Source: AP-15 sp963737145
GTDB lineage: Bacteria > Pseudomonadota > Alphaproteobacteria > ATCC43930 > CGMCC-115725
Assembly: GCA_963737145.1 (NCBI GenBank)
Contig: CAVTRO010000004.1
Span: 124,001-188,000, forward strand
Direction of reading: 5' to 3'
Length of the DNA stretch: 64,000 nucleotides
Below the pieces are notes generated by a model. It was given only the letters and a program-made list of their open reading frames with translations. It was not told the origin of the DNA and searched no databases. The translations under genes were made by a program, and so were the position numbers. Shown here piece after piece: positions 44,566 to 53,778 of the stretch (the stretch's first letter is position 1; each line of letters starts with the position of its first letter).

Positions 44566-45909
44566 TCAAAGGCCAGCTTCCCAAAAGCCGCTTTTCGGCC
44601 AAGCCAGGCCGTAATGCTCGCGCAGCGTCTTGCCTTCATAGGCGGTGCGGAACAGCCCGCGCTGCTGCAGCAATGGGATCACCTCCGCGGCAAATACGTC
44701 CAACTGCGCCGGCAGGAGCGGCGGCATGATGTTGAAGCCGTCGGCCGCCCCGTCGGTAAACCACTCCTCGATCAACTCGGCGATCTGCTCCGGCGTGCCG
44801 GCGGTGGTGAAATGGCCGCGGGCGCCGGCGAGGTACCCGAGCAACTGCCGCAATGTCGGCCGGTCCCGCCGCACCAGGTTCAATATCACCGCGGTCCGGC
44901 TGCGCGCCGCCTCGACCGACCCGGGGTCCGGGAAATCTTCCGGCGTCAGCGGGCGGTCCAATGGCAGGTGCGAGAAATCATGACCGCCGAACCGGCCGGA
45001 GAGGCGCTTGCGCCCGACCTCGGGATCGCACAGATCGTCGACCTCGCGCGCCAGGCGTTGCGCCTCGGCCTCAGTCGAACCAATCATCGGGCTGAGACCG
45101 GGGAGGATCAGCACCTGGTCGGGCCGCCGTCCCTCGCCCGCCGCCAACGCCTTCAGATCGGCGTAGAATTCCTGCGCCGTCGCTTTCGCCACATGGGCGG
45201 TGAAGACGGCGTCGGCATGCCGCGCGGCAAAGCGGCGGCCGGTGTCGGACGACCCCGCCTGAACCAGCACCGGCCGCCCCTGCGGACAGCGCGGCATGTT
45301 CAATGGTCCGGCAACCTGGTAGAAATCGCCGCGATGGTTGATCGGGCGGATGCGGTCGGCTCGCGCGTATTGCCCGCCGGCCCGGTCGTCGATGACGGCG
45401 TCCTCGGCCCAGCTGTCCCACAGCGCCTTGACCACGGTCATGAACTCTTCGCCGCGGGCATAGCGGTCGGAATGGCTCACCTGGCCCGTGCCGTCAAAAT
45501 TGCGCGCCGCCGTCGCCAGCCACGAGGTGACGATGTTCCAGGCGACGCGCCCGTTGCTGATGTGCTCGAGCGAGGCGAACTGCCGCGCCAGGTTGAACGG
45601 CTCGGTGTAGGTGGTCGATGCCGTGGCGATCATCCCGATTCGGCTCGTCGCCATCGCCAACGCGGCAAGCGTGGTGACGGGCTCGAGCCAGATGCGTGGC
45701 GCCTGCGCGACGTCCTCCCCGAGCGCGAGCTGGTCGGCGATAAAGATCGAGTCGAAGAGGGCTGCCTCCGCCCGCTGCGCCAGGTCTTGGTAGTAGCGGA
45801 TATCGGTCAGCGCCAGCGGCGACGAGGCCGGATGACGCCACGAAGCCTCGTGGTGTCCACGGCTGTGAATGAACAGATTGAGGTGCAACTGCTGTTTGAT
45901 GACGCCCAT
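44566..45909 (-). CDS. NtaA/SnaA/DmoA-type FMN-dependent monooxygenase, second copy
   Basis: 447 residues, same family as the protein at 1462-2799 but clearly divergent. Conserved parts are HLNLFIHSRGHHEASWRHP, IATASTTYTEPFNLARQFASLEHISNGRVAWNIVTS, the PVLVQAGSSDTGRRFAARHAD block and DGFNIMPPLLPAQLDVF. It needs an FMN reductase, none of which is adjacent. It ends 3 bp from the pckA remnant, so it may be the original chromosomal neighbour of the accessory region. Substrate unknown. Confidence 0.88.
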   Translation of the reverse strand: MGVIKQQLHLNLFIHSRGHHEASWRHPASSPLALTDIRYYQDLAQRAEAALFDSIFIADQLALGEDVAQAPRIWLEPVTTLAALAMATSRIGMIATASTTYTEPFNLARQFASLEHISNGRVAWNIVTSWLATAARNFDGTGQVSHSDRYARGEEFMTVVKALWDSWAEDAVIDDRAGGQYARADRIRPINHRGDFYQVAGPLNMPRCPQGRPVLVQAGSSDTGRRFAARHADAVFTAHVAKATAQEFYADLKALAAGEGRRPDQVLILPGLSPMIGSTEAEAQRLAREVDDLCDPEVGRKRLSGRFGGHDFSHLPLDRPLTPEDFPDPGSVEAARSRTAVILNLVRRDRPTLRQLLGYLAGARGHFTTAGTPEQIAELIEEWFTDGAADGFNIMPPLLPAQLDVFAAEVIPLLQQRGLFRTAYEGKTLREHYGLAWPKSGFWEAGL

Positions 45910-46222
45910 TCGGTTGTCCTCAGTTCTTGGGTGACCGCTATCGGGCAGCCGGACGAGCGGTGGCGCCCTTCACCGGCACCGCCGGGAAGATGAACACGAA
46001 CCGGGATTTCCGATCAACGATCAGCTCGTCAAATCCCGGTTCCCGCTGAAGCGCGGGGTCCGACCCGTTGATCGACCGGCCGTGGAGAGGCCGACAATTC
46101 AATCCGTGATGTTGCTCTGCCGCCCCGATTGACGGCTGTCCGATGACCTGTCCATGCTCGACCCGCGCACGGTACAGAATGCTAATTCGGCCCGTATCCC
46201 GATGCCTGGAGGAACCCAACAA
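45910..46222. other. Intergenic region between divergent genes
   Basis: 313 bp between the monooxygenase and RidA genes. No credible gene or strong promoter box is visible. An open minus-strand frame crosses it, but it runs antisense through RidA and was not accepted. Confidence 0.4.
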
Positions 46223-46612
46223 ATGAACACCCGCCACACGCCGGACACGGTGGCCAACCCGTTCGGCCCCTATAGTCACGCGGTCGAGGTGCCCGAGGGC
46301 TCGCGGCTCCTCTACATCTCCGGCGAGGTCGGCGTGCTGCCCGACGGCACCGTGCCCGAAGGCATCGAGGCCCAGGCCGAGGCCTGCTGGCGGAACATCA
46401 TCGCGATCCTCGCGGCTGCCGGGATGGGGGTCGGCGATCTGGTGAAGATCACCACCTACCTGGTGCGGCCGCAGGACGTGGCCGCGGCCGGCGCGGCGCG
46501 GGCAAAGCATTTCGGCGACGCCCGGCCGGGCTCGGCGACGATCATCGTCAAGGCGCTCGTCGTGCCGGAGTGGCTGATCGAAATCGAGGCGGTCGCGGCG
46601 GCGAAAGCTTGA
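46223..46612 (+). CDS. RidA/YjgF-family enamine/imine deaminase
   Basis: 129 residues. GPYSHAVEV near the N-terminus, ISGEVGVLPDG, VKITTYLVRPQD and the C-terminal VVPEWLIEIEAVA are the RidA fold; the Arg that binds the carboxylate is ARPGSATI. It hydrolyses reactive enamines/imines. The ATG at 46223 has GGAGGA 9 bp upstream, favouring it over an in-frame upstream ATG. Confidence 0.85.
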   Translation: MNTRHTPDTVANPFGPYSHAVEVPEGSRLLYISGEVGVLPDGTVPEGIEAQAEACWRNIIAILAAAGMGVGDLVKITTYLVRPQDVAAAGAARAKHFGDARPGSATIIVKALVVPEWLIEIEAVAAAKA

Positions 46613-46627
46613 TCCGGCGTCGGCGGC

Positions 46628-48337
46628 TCAGGCGGCGGCTTTGGCGACCGCCTTCTTGACGCGGTGGGAAGCGAAGGGACTGGATGCGTCACGATCGGTC
46701 GGCGTCAAAGCGGGATCGATGTAGGGGCTGGGGTCACGCTCGACGCGGCGGCGGATGCGGTGCAGGTAGAGATAGAAGGTGGCGAGCTTTATGTGGGTCG
46801 CGAGGACTTCTCCGACCCGGCGCGGATAAAAGACGAGCGGGTTCTCGCGCGGCAAGCCGGCCCGGCGCTCTCGCCGTAATTTGCGGCGGAAATAGCCGCC
46901 CTGCAGGGGGTGCACATTTTCCTGAATGAAGGTGAAATAGAATTGCAGAATATGGTTTAAGAGACGCACCGGCTTGATGCCGGATGCTTTGGCGCGGCGA
47001 AAGATCGTCTCGATGTGCTCCGCCGAGTAATAGAGGTCCCAGGCATCGCGATAGACGCGCTGCCACTCGGCTGCGGTCATCACCGGATGGCCGGTCGTGA
47101 CGTGTTCGAGATCGTATTTGTTCATATCGGGGTCCATCCAGACCCCGTTTCTATACAGCTGCTGGTGGTCGGCCGAGCCGGGCAATGGCGTTAGAATAAA
47201 AAATTCGAGCAGGTCGACCGGCAACTCCTGTTGCACAGTGCGGATGTCATGTGCGATCCGCTCCGGCGTGTCGCCTGGAAATCCGAGAATGTATCCGGCG
47301 TAGGTGATGACCCGCTGGGCTCGCCAAGCGAGAAACATCTGGCGGTATTCGTGCACCCGGTTCTGCTTTTTCTTGGCCTGCAGCAGATTGTCGGGGTTGA
47401 TGTTTTCCAGCCCGATAAAGACCCGCTTGCAGCCGGCGCGCGCCGCCTTCTCGACAAAATTCGGGATGCGATGACAAAGGGTGTCGACCTGGATGATGAA
47501 CTGCAGCCCGAGCCCCTCGCGCTCGCGCATCTCGATGAGGCGGTCGAAAATCGCCTCCCAGTTCCGGTTGCGCGCAAAATTGTCGTCGGTGATAAAAAAC
47601 CGGAAGACGCCCTGAGCCAGGTTGGCGCGCACCAGCCGCTCGACATCATCGGCGTCGCGCCAGCGCGACTTGCGCCCCTGCACATTGATGATCGTGCAAA
47701 AGCTGCACTGGAAAGGGCAGCCGCGCCCGGCATCGAAAGCGCCGATCGTCTCGCCATAGCGGCGCACGATGTCGACCGGCAAGAACGGCGTCACCTGCTG
47801 CTGCAATCCGGGCAGGTCATCCATATGGTTGTAGATCGGTGGGAGCCGGCCAGTGAACGCGTCGGCAAAGATCTGAACGAGCCGACCCTCCGCCTCGCCC
47901 GCGAAAAGGCTCACTCCGAGCCGGCGCGCCGCTTCGAGCTCGGGCGGCAATTCCGGCAGCATCGCCAGACAGCCCGACACGTGAAACCCCCCGACCGCGA
48001 CCTGTATGCCGGCCTCGCGAAACCGCGCCGCCAAATCCATCGCCCGCGGGAACTGGTTCGATTGCACCCCGACCAGACACACGAGCCCGGCATCAGCGCC
48101 CTTGATCCGCCGAATGATCCGGCCGACCGGAATGACCGTGTGGCACTCGTCATAGGCACGGACCTCGATCACGACGTCGGGTCCGAGCGCGCGGCGATCA
48201 GCCAGATCCGTCGCGATGCCGTAAAGACAGGCGAGGGAATTCGACGGGATCCAGGATTTCCACCACTGGATCACATAGCCGTCGTCGTCGTAATGCGACG
48301 GCTTCACAAGCTCGACGACGAACCGGCGGTCCCCCAA
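46628..48337 (-). CDS. B12-binding-domain radical SAM protein
   Basis: 569 residues. The N-terminal cobalamin-binding-like domain (VVIEVRAYDECHTV, GLVCLVGVQSNQFPRAMDLAARF, VAVGGFHVSG) is followed by the radical SAM core with the cluster motif CPFQCSFC (C-x3-C-x2-C) after AFDAGRG, then FFITDDNFARNRNW and GLENINPDNL. The C-terminal region is unlike well-known B12-radical enzymes (KYDLEHVTTGHP, a basic tail). Likely a methyltransferase or ring-modifying enzyme acting in lipid or natural-product metabolism; substrate unknown. It runs tail to tail with RidA. Confidence 0.88.
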   Translation of the reverse strand: MGDRRFVVELVKPSHYDDDGYVIQWWKSWIPSNSLACLYGIATDLADRRALGPDVVIEVRAYDECHTVIPVGRIIRRIKGADAGLVCLVGVQSNQFPRAMDLAARFREAGIQVAVGGFHVSGCLAMLPELPPELEAARRLGVSLFAGEAEGRLVQIFADAFTGRLPPIYNHMDDLPGLQQQVTPFLPVDIVRRYGETIGAFDAGRGCPFQCSFCTIINVQGRKSRWRDADDVERLVRANLAQGVFRFFITDDNFARNRNWEAIFDRLIEMREREGLGLQFIIQVDTLCHRIPNFVEKAARAGCKRVFIGLENINPDNLLQAKKKQNRVHEYRQMFLAWRAQRVITYAGYILGFPGDTPERIAHDIRTVQQELPVDLLEFFILTPLPGSADHQQLYRNGVWMDPDMNKYDLEHVTTGHPVMTAAEWQRVYRDAWDLYYSAEHIETIFRRAKASGIKPVRLLNHILQFYFTFIQENVHPLQGGYFRRKLRRERRAGLPRENPLVFYPRRVGEVLATHIKLATFYLYLHRIRRRVERDPSPYIDPALTPTDRDASSPFASHRVKKAVAKAAA

Positions 48338-48437
48338 AACGCGACCCTTCCCCGCGGTGTCGCCGCGAGTTTACCTTGCGGAATGCTTGCGAAGAAAGGA
48401 CAAGTTGCTTCCGGCGCAGGAGCAGAGGAGGCGGCCG

Positions 48438-49325
48438 ATGTTCGAAGGGTTCACCCGGACGGAAATCGCGACGAGCGGCGCGCGAATCCATTTGCGGCAC
48501 GGCGGCGACGGCCCGCCATTGCTATTGCTGCACGGCAACCCCTTGACCCATGTTTCCTGGCACAAGATCGCCGGACGGCTGGCCGAGCGGTTCCACGTCG
48601 TCGCCGCGGATCTGCGCGGCTATGGCGACAGCGTCGGGCCCGAGGAAGGCGGCGAGAACCACATCAATTATTCGTTCCGCGCGATGGCGCAGGACCAGAT
48701 CGAGGTGATGGAGACGCTCGGCTACCGCGAGTTCTTCGCCGCCGGCCACAACCGCGGCGCCCGCACCGTTCACCGCATGTGCCTCGACCACCCGGAGCGC
48801 GTCGAGCGGGCGGCGGTCATCGACATCCTGCCGAATTACCACATCTGGACCAATCCCTCGAAAAACTGGGCACTGAAATCGTGGCATTGGCTCTTCATGG
48901 CCCAGCCCTACGACGTGCCCGAGCGCATGATGTCCGGTGTGCCGGCGCAATGGTTCATGGAGAACAAACTGTCGAAGCCCGGCATCGGGCTCGGCTTTTT
49001 CGATCCCGAGGCGTTCGCCGAATATGTCCGCTGTTTCAATTGGAAGACGATCCGCGGCTCCTGCGAGGACTACCGGGCGTGCCCGACCTGCGACTTCGAG
49101 ATGGACGAAGCCGACCGGAAGGCCGGCCGTAAAGTCGGCTGTCCGCTTCTCGTGCTGTGGGGCGCCAAGAGCCATACCGGGACGGTCTACGGCGATGGGC
49201 TCGCGGTGTGGCGGGATTACGCCGCCGACGTCACCGGCGGGTCCATCGACTGCGGCCACTACGTCCCGGAGGAAGCGCCGGACGAAACGCTCCTTTGGCT
49301 GCTGCGGCACTTCGGCGAAATCTGA
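48438..49325 (+). CDS. Fluoroacetate-dehalogenase-like alpha/beta hydrolase with Asp-to-Asn at the nucleophile
   Basis: 295 residues closely following fluoroacetate dehalogenases: LLLLHGNPLTHVSWHK, VVAADLRGYGDS, NYSFRAMAQDQ, DHPERVERAAVIDILPNY and the terminal CGHYVPEE histidine (His274). The nucleophile elbow reads GHNRGAR instead of GHDRG(G/A)R: residue 105 is Asn (codon AAC). The two Arg of the carboxylate site and Asp129 are kept. Asn cannot form the ester intermediate, so dehalogenation is doubtful. The ATG at 48438 has GAGGAG upstream. It is divergent from the radical SAM gene. Confidence 0.85.
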   Translation: MFEGFTRTEIATSGARIHLRHGGDGPPLLLLHGNPLTHVSWHKIAGRLAERFHVVAADLRGYGDSVGPEEGGENHINYSFRAMAQDQIEVMETLGYREFFAAGHNRGARTVHRMCLDHPERVERAAVIDILPNYHIWTNPSKNWALKSWHWLFMAQPYDVPERMMSGVPAQWFMENKLSKPGIGLGFFDPEAFAEYVRCFNWKTIRGSCEDYRACPTCDFEMDEADRKAGRKVGCPLLVLWGAKSHTGTVYGDGLAVWRDYAADVTGGSIDCGHYVPEEAPDETLLWLLRHFGEI

Positions 49326-49360
49326 GCCCCTACCCTATATCCCCCTTCGCCTCGGCGGCA

Positions 49361-49993
49361 TCAGCTCATATGCGCGATCAGCGGTGCCGCCAGCAGCCCG
49401 GCCCCGGACAGCAAAAGAATGGTCCCCGAGGCACGGTTGATCCACTTCAGATGACGCGCTTCGAAGGAGCGGAACAGCGATCCGAGCCCGAAAGTCAGCG
49501 CCAGCCACCACAGCAGGGATCCGAGCCATACCCCGAGGACCATCATTGCGGCGCGGGCGAAGGTGGCGTCGGCGCCGCTGAGGCCCAGCGCGGAAAAGAT
49601 GCCAAGAAAGGCGAGGATCGTGATCGGATTGGTCAGGGTCAATGCGAAGGTCGACAGAAAATCCCGCAACAGGCCCTCGGCATCGGGTTCGGAGGACTGC
49701 TTGGCTTCGGGCCCGGCGCGCAACGCGGAGCCGCCGACATAGAGCAGGTAGCACCCGCCGGCGATACGCAGCCATTGGTGATAGCCGATTAGCCAATCGG
49801 AAACAAAGGTCAGCCCGAACGCGGCGATGCACCCGAAGAGCGCATCCGCCGTCGCGGCCCCGAGCCCGGAGACGAAGCCGGCCCGCTTGCCCTCGAAGAT
49901 CGTCCGGCGGACGCACATGACGCCGACCGGGCCGACCGGCACGGCAATCACGATGCCGACCGCGATGCCCTTCAGCAGGAATACTAAAGGCAA
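49361..49993 (-). CDS. LysE-family amino-acid/metabolite exporter
   Basis: 210 residues with about six transmembrane helices. The LysE motif is GIVIAVPVGPVGVMCVRRTIFEGKRAGFVSGLGAATADALFG, followed by TNPITILAFLGIF in the central region. Exports small amino acids or related solutes. It converges on the plus-strand gene at 48438-49325 and diverges from the glutathione peroxidase gene. Confidence 0.88.
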   Translation of the reverse strand: MPLVFLLKGIAVGIVIAVPVGPVGVMCVRRTIFEGKRAGFVSGLGAATADALFGCIAAFGLTFVSDWLIGYHQWLRIAGGCYLLYVGGSALRAGPEAKQSSEPDAEGLLRDFLSTFALTLTNPITILAFLGIFSALGLSGADATFARAAMMVLGVWLGSLLWWLALTFGLGSLFRSFEARHLKWINRASGTILLLSGAGLLAAPLIAHMS

Positions 49994-50078
49994 TCTGAAA
50001 TCCCGCCGCTGCGGCCCGACCGAAGGCGCGCTATGCTATTCGGCATTGCTGGAAACTTTCGAGCCGCCGGAGGTCGCG

Positions 50079-50579
50079 ATGACTGACACCGATGACGCCT
50101 ACCGATTCGAGTTCGTTTCAATCGACGGCGAGCGCCTGCCGCTCGATGCTTGGCGCGGGCGGCCGGTGCTCGTCGTCAATACCGCTTCCTTTTGCGGGTA
50201 CACTCCACAGTACAGCGATCTCGAAGCGTTGTGGCAGCGTTATCGCGATCGCGGCCTCGTCGTGCTCGGAGTTCCGTCCAACGACTTCGGCCGGCAGGAG
50301 CCGGGCTCGGCAGGCGAGATCAGGCAGTTCTGCACGACAAATTACTCGGTCGACTTTCTCTTGGCCGAAAAGTGCCGGGTCATCGGCGGCGAAGCCCACC
50401 CGTTCTACCGGTGGATCGCGGAAAGCCTCGGCGAGGCCGGCACGCCGCGCTGGAACTTCCACAAATATCTGGTGGGACCCGACGGCCAGCTGGCCGGCGC
50501 GTGGCCGGCACAGGTCTCGCCGGCCGACCGCCGCATCACGGGTGAAATCGAGCGGCTGTTACCTCAACAGTCTCAATAG
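50079..50579 (+). CDS. Glutathione peroxidase (Cys type)
   Basis: 166 residues. The peroxidatic Cys39 is in NTASFCGYTPQYSDLEALW; the partner Gln/Trp/Asn set is recognisable in GVPSNDFGRQEPGS and RWNFHKYLV. The Cys form usually uses thioredoxin. The start at 50079 fits the fold; the frame is open upstream but overlaps the exporter gene. Its 3' end overlaps the convergent membrane gene by 7 bp. Confidence 0.9.
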   Translation: MTDTDDAYRFEFVSIDGERLPLDAWRGRPVLVVNTASFCGYTPQYSDLEALWQRYRDRGLVVLGVPSNDFGRQEPGSAGEIRQFCTTNYSVDFLLAEKCRVIGGEAHPFYRWIAESLGEAGTPRWNFHKYLVGPDGQLAGAWPAQVSPADRRITGEIERLLPQQSQ

Positions 50580-51148
50580 AGGCTGCCGGCGACGTGACTG
50601 ATGAGCGCCCCCAGCAGGAGGTCGACGACGACGACAAACGCAGCGGCCCATGCGGTCGTGTCGAGCGCGACCCGGGCGATAAACCACTCGTAGACGAGGA
50701 CGGCGACCGCGGCGGCGAGTTCGATCGCCTGGGCGGGTTGGGCGCCCAACACTCCGCTCTCGGTTTCCAGCCCGACCAGCACAAAGAGCGCGCTCTGCGG
50801 CAACTGTGACCAGTTGTAGGGGACCATGAAATCGAAGAAGCGCTGAGACCGGCCGATCCGCTGCGCCACGCCCAGGATCAATAGCGGGAATGCGGTCCAG
50901 GCGATGATATAAGCAATCGTCTCGACCGTAATGATCAAGAAGGCCCCCGACCTCTCCCATTCGCCAACGGTCACGCGCATCGACAAGAGGACCAGATAGA
51001 GCGGGTAGCTGATGACGGCGGCGCGGAACGAGCGCCAGAACCCGTCCAGCGAGCGGTCGAAACACGACAGACCGCCGCGGTCCCCGCGCGCCAGCCGTAG
51101 CGCGCCGATGAGCGCCAGCCGCACTTCCAGCCATGCCGCAGCCGGCAT
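50573..51148 (-). CDS. Multi-pass inner-membrane protein of unknown function
   Basis: 191 residues with about five hydrophobic segments (AAVISYPLYLVLLSM, FLIITVETIAYIIAWTAFPLLILGVA, LPQSALFVLVGL, LAAAVAVLVYEWFIARVAL, WAAAFVVVVDLLLGALISHVAG). No family recognised. The similarly oriented dapE gene ends 55 bp upstream. Confidence 0.75.
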   Translation of the reverse strand: MPAAAWLEVRLALIGALRLARGDRGGLSCFDRSLDGFWRSFRAAVISYPLYLVLLSMRVTVGEWERSGAFLIITVETIAYIIAWTAFPLLILGVAQRIGRSQRFFDFMVPYNWSQLPQSALFVLVGLETESGVLGAQPAQAIELAAAVAVLVYEWFIARVALDTTAWAAAFVVVVDLLLGALISHVAGSLY

Positions 51149-51202
51149 CAGGGACTTGCCAATGGTTGTGTCGGGCTTTGGCTAACCGTGGAGCCATCCG
51201 CC

Positions 51203-52474
51203 CTATTCACTGTCGTCATCACCGGGCTTGACCCGGTGATCCACCACCGCTTCCGCACCGAGAAGCGGGGTGTCAGGGGCGTGGATGGCCGGATCAAGTC
51301 CGGCCATGACGGCTCTTGGTTCCCGGGATACGGATGGCTCGAAGAAAAAGTCGAGGAAGGTCTGGTAGATCGCGGTCAGGGCGGCGAGATCGGAGAGCTC
51401 GACCCGCTCGTCCACCTTGTGCATTGTCAGTCCGACGAGGCCGAATTCGGCCACCGGGCAGTAAGCCCGGATGAACCGTGCGTCGGAGGTGCCGCCGGTG
51501 GTGCTGAGCTCGGGCGTGCGTCCGGTCACCCGCCGGATCGCCTCGGCAAGGCAATCGCTGAGCCTCCCCGGTGCGACGACAAAGGCTTCGCCGCCGACTG
51601 AAATATCGAGCGCGTAACGCCCGCCGGCCTCGTCAAGCCGCTGCCTGAGCCAGCGCTCGAGCTTTTCGCTCGTCCAGCAATCATTGAAGCGGATGTTGAA
51701 CACGGCCCGCGCGGTCGCAGGGATCACGTTCGTAGCCGGATTGTCGATGTCGATCGTCGAGACCTGCAACGTCGAAGGCTGGAAATGCTGAGACCCGCGA
51801 TCCAGTTCGGCCGTCATCAGGGCGTGAAGCATTGCAACGAGACGATGAGCGGCATTGTCCGCGAGATGCGGGTATGCCGTGTGACCCTGCACGCCGTGCG
51901 CAGTCAGGCAGCCGGTCATGCTCCCGCGCCGGCCGATCTTGATCATGTCGCCGAGTGATTGCGCGCTGGTTGGCTCGCCGACGAGACAGGCATCGATCCT
52001 CTCGCCGCGCTCCTCGAGCGAATCCAGCACTTTGCGGGTGCCGTTGACGGCGTCACCCTCCTCGTCCCCAGTGATCAACAGGCTGATCGATCCGGCGAAG
52101 TCCCGCCCGCGCTCGTCGAGATAGCGATCCGCCGCCGCTATGAAGGCGGCAATCGCTCCCTTCATGTCGACGGCGCCGCGGCCGCACAGCGCGCCATCAC
52201 GCAGGCTGGCCGAGAAGGGATCGAAGGACCAGGCTTCGGCAGAACCAGTCGGCACGACATCGGTGTGACCGGCGAAACACAGATTGGGGCGGGTATTGCC
52301 GCGGCGCGCGTAGAGGTTATGGATATCGCCAAAGACCAGGCGGTGACAGTCGAACCCCAGCTGCTCCAATGCAGCGGCAACGAGGTCTAGCGCGCCCTCG
52401 TCCCTCGGGGTGACGCTCGGGCGCCGGATCAGCGCGGCCGCTAGCTCCGCCGGGTCGAGGTTCGTTTCGCTCAT
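51203..52474 (-). CDS. dapE: Succinyl-diaminopimelate desuccinylase with repeat-encoded C-terminal tail
   Basis: 423 residues; typical DapE is about 375-385. An M20 peptidase-fold zinc enzyme of the lysine/DAP pathway. Metal ligands and catalytic acids: AGHTDVVPTG, GRGAVDMKGA, GDEEGDA, TGGTSDAR and LTMHKVDE. The last 35 or so residues (AVMAGLDPAIHAPDTPL to VDHRVKPGDDDSE) are the translation of an interspersed palindromic repeat. The gene is cotranscribed with dapD, whose stop it overlaps by four bases. Confidence 0.92.
   Translation of the reverse strand: MSETNLDPAELAAALIRRPSVTPRDEGALDLVAAALEQLGFDCHRLVFGDIHNLYARRGNTRPNLCFAGHTDVVPTGSAEAWSFDPFSASLRDGALCGRGAVDMKGAIAAFIAAADRYLDERGRDFAGSISLLITGDEEGDAVNGTRKVLDSLEERGERIDACLVGEPTSAQSLGDMIKIGRRGSMTGCLTAHGVQGHTAYPHLADNAAHRLVAMLHALMTAELDRGSQHFQPSTLQVSTIDIDNPATNVIPATARAVFNIRFNDCWTSEKLERWLRQRLDEAGGRYALDISVGGEAFVVAPGRLSDCLAEAIRRVTGRTPELSTTGGTSDARFIRAYCPVAEFGLVGLTMHKVDERVELSDLAALTAIYQTFLDFFFEPSVSREPRAVMAGLDPAIHAPDTPLLGAEAVVDHRVKPGDDDSE
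51209..51313. repeat. REP-type palindromic element at the 3' end of dapE
   Basis: Contains two hairpin-forming blocks, CACCGGGCTTGACCCGGTGA (51220-51239) and a GGCCGGATC/GTCCGGCC pair near 51285-51308. Translated on the minus strand it gives the well-known peptide AGLDPAIHA...VDHRVKPGDD. It supplies the last codons and stop of dapE. Confidence 0.8.
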
Positions 52475-53328
52475 TCCCGCAGCAGCTCGTTGATCGAGGT
52501 CCGCGCCCGGGTGCCCTCGTCGACCTTCTTGACGATGACCGCACAGTAGAGGCTCGGACCCGGCCGGCCGTCGGGTAAATTCTTGCCGGGTAGCGAACCG
52601 GGCACGACAACCGAAAAGGCCGGCACGCGGCCCATCAGGATCTCGCCGGTGTCGCGGTCGACGATCTTGGTCGTGGCGCCAATAAAGGTGCCCATTGCCA
52701 GCACCGCGCCCGTCTCGACAATGACCCCTTCGACGACTTCGCTGCGCGCCCCGATAAAGCAGTTATCCTCGATGATCACCGGCTCGGCCTGCAACGGCTC
52801 GAGGACCCCTCCGATCCCGACGCCGCCCGAGAGATGGCAATTCCTGCCGATCTGCGCGCAGGAGCCGACCGTCGCCCAGGTGTCGACCATCGTTCCGGCG
52901 TCGACATAGGCGCCGACATTCACAAAGCTCGGCATCAGTACGACATTCGGCGCGATATACGCCGAGCGGCGCACGATGGATCCCGGCACCGCGCGAAATC
53001 CGGCGTCGCGGAAGCGGTTCGACGACCACCCGGCAAATTTCGAAGGCACCTTGTCCCACCACCGCGCCGCGCCGCGCTGCGGGTCGCTGGGACCGCCCGG
53101 GATCTCGACCATGTCGTTGAGGCGGAACGACAGCAGCACTGCCTTCTTGAGCCATTGATGGACCTGCCATCCCCGGCTTGTCTTCTCCGCGACGCGCGCG
53201 CGACCCTCATCGAGCGCGTCGAGTGCTTCCTCGACGGCCTCGCGCTGGGGGCCTCGGCTCTGCGGTCCGAGCCCGTCGCGGGCTTCCCAGGCGGCATCGA
53301 TAGTGGCGGCGAGATCGGCGTCGGTCAT
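52471..53328 (-). CDS. dapD: Tetrahydrodipicolinate N-succinyltransferase
   Basis: 285 residues, normal length. N-terminal helical domain, then a left-handed beta helix of hexapeptide repeats (IAPNVVLMPSFVNVGAYVDAGTMVDTWATVGSCAQIG, GVGIGGVLEPLQAEPVIIEDNCFIGARSEVVEGV) and the C-terminal SLYCAVIVKKVD. It makes N-succinyl-2-amino-6-ketopimelate; dapE later removes the succinyl group. The start at 53328 is the first Met consistent with the family. Confidence 0.94.
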   Translation of the reverse strand: MTDADLAATIDAAWEARDGLGPQSRGPQREAVEEALDALDEGRARVAEKTSRGWQVHQWLKKAVLLSFRLNDMVEIPGGPSDPQRGAARWWDKVPSKFAGWSSNRFRDAGFRAVPGSIVRRSAYIAPNVVLMPSFVNVGAYVDAGTMVDTWATVGSCAQIGRNCHLSGGVGIGGVLEPLQAEPVIIEDNCFIGARSEVVEGVIVETGAVLAMGTFIGATTKIVDRDTGEILMGRVPAFSVVVPGSLPGKNLPDGRPGPSLYCAVIVKKVDEGTRARTSINELLRE

Positions 53329-53778
53329 GGCTGTCCCGAGTGGTCTGGCTGTGTTCGAGCGCGCTGCAAGATGATCGACGCGCCCCTGCAGTGTCAACGC
53401 AACTCAGCCGCGGAACAGCGGTTTCACTTCCGGCTTGAACAGAAGCAACAAGCTGCAGCTCAGGGCCTCCGGCATGCGTTTTCGGGGAATGGCGGTGACC
53501 TACTGACACTGGGCTTTTTTGGACTGAGCGTCTGAGGAATTCGGATTTAGATGGGATTTCGAAAAATCCTTGAACCGGCGGAAGCTGCGCCGGCCAGCCG
53601 CCGGCTCGGGGTCGCCGCCTTTACTATCGCAGTTCGGTAACCCCGTGCCCCCGCCATCAAACAGTAATAATTTCCTGCACGCGGCCTTTTTTCGATGCGC
53701 GAATTCTCCATTTATCGGAGAATATCGGAACAATAGCGTGGAGGGCTCGCTATTGGGAGACGAGGAGGGATAGACCAG
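53329..53778. other. Non-coding region with small inverted repeats
   Basis: 450 bp with no convincing gene. It includes a 7-bp stem hairpin (ATTCTCC/GGAGAAT, 53703-53723) 56 bp before the next gene and a GC-rich inverted region near 53575-53605. The hairpin could be a regulatory or transcription-ending structure. The dapD promoter presumably lies at its left end. Confidence 0.4.

Noticed and set aside
45938..46510. Minus-strand open frame between the monooxygenase and RidA genes
   Set aside because: Half of it is antisense to RidA and the rest shows no domain; treated as non-coding.
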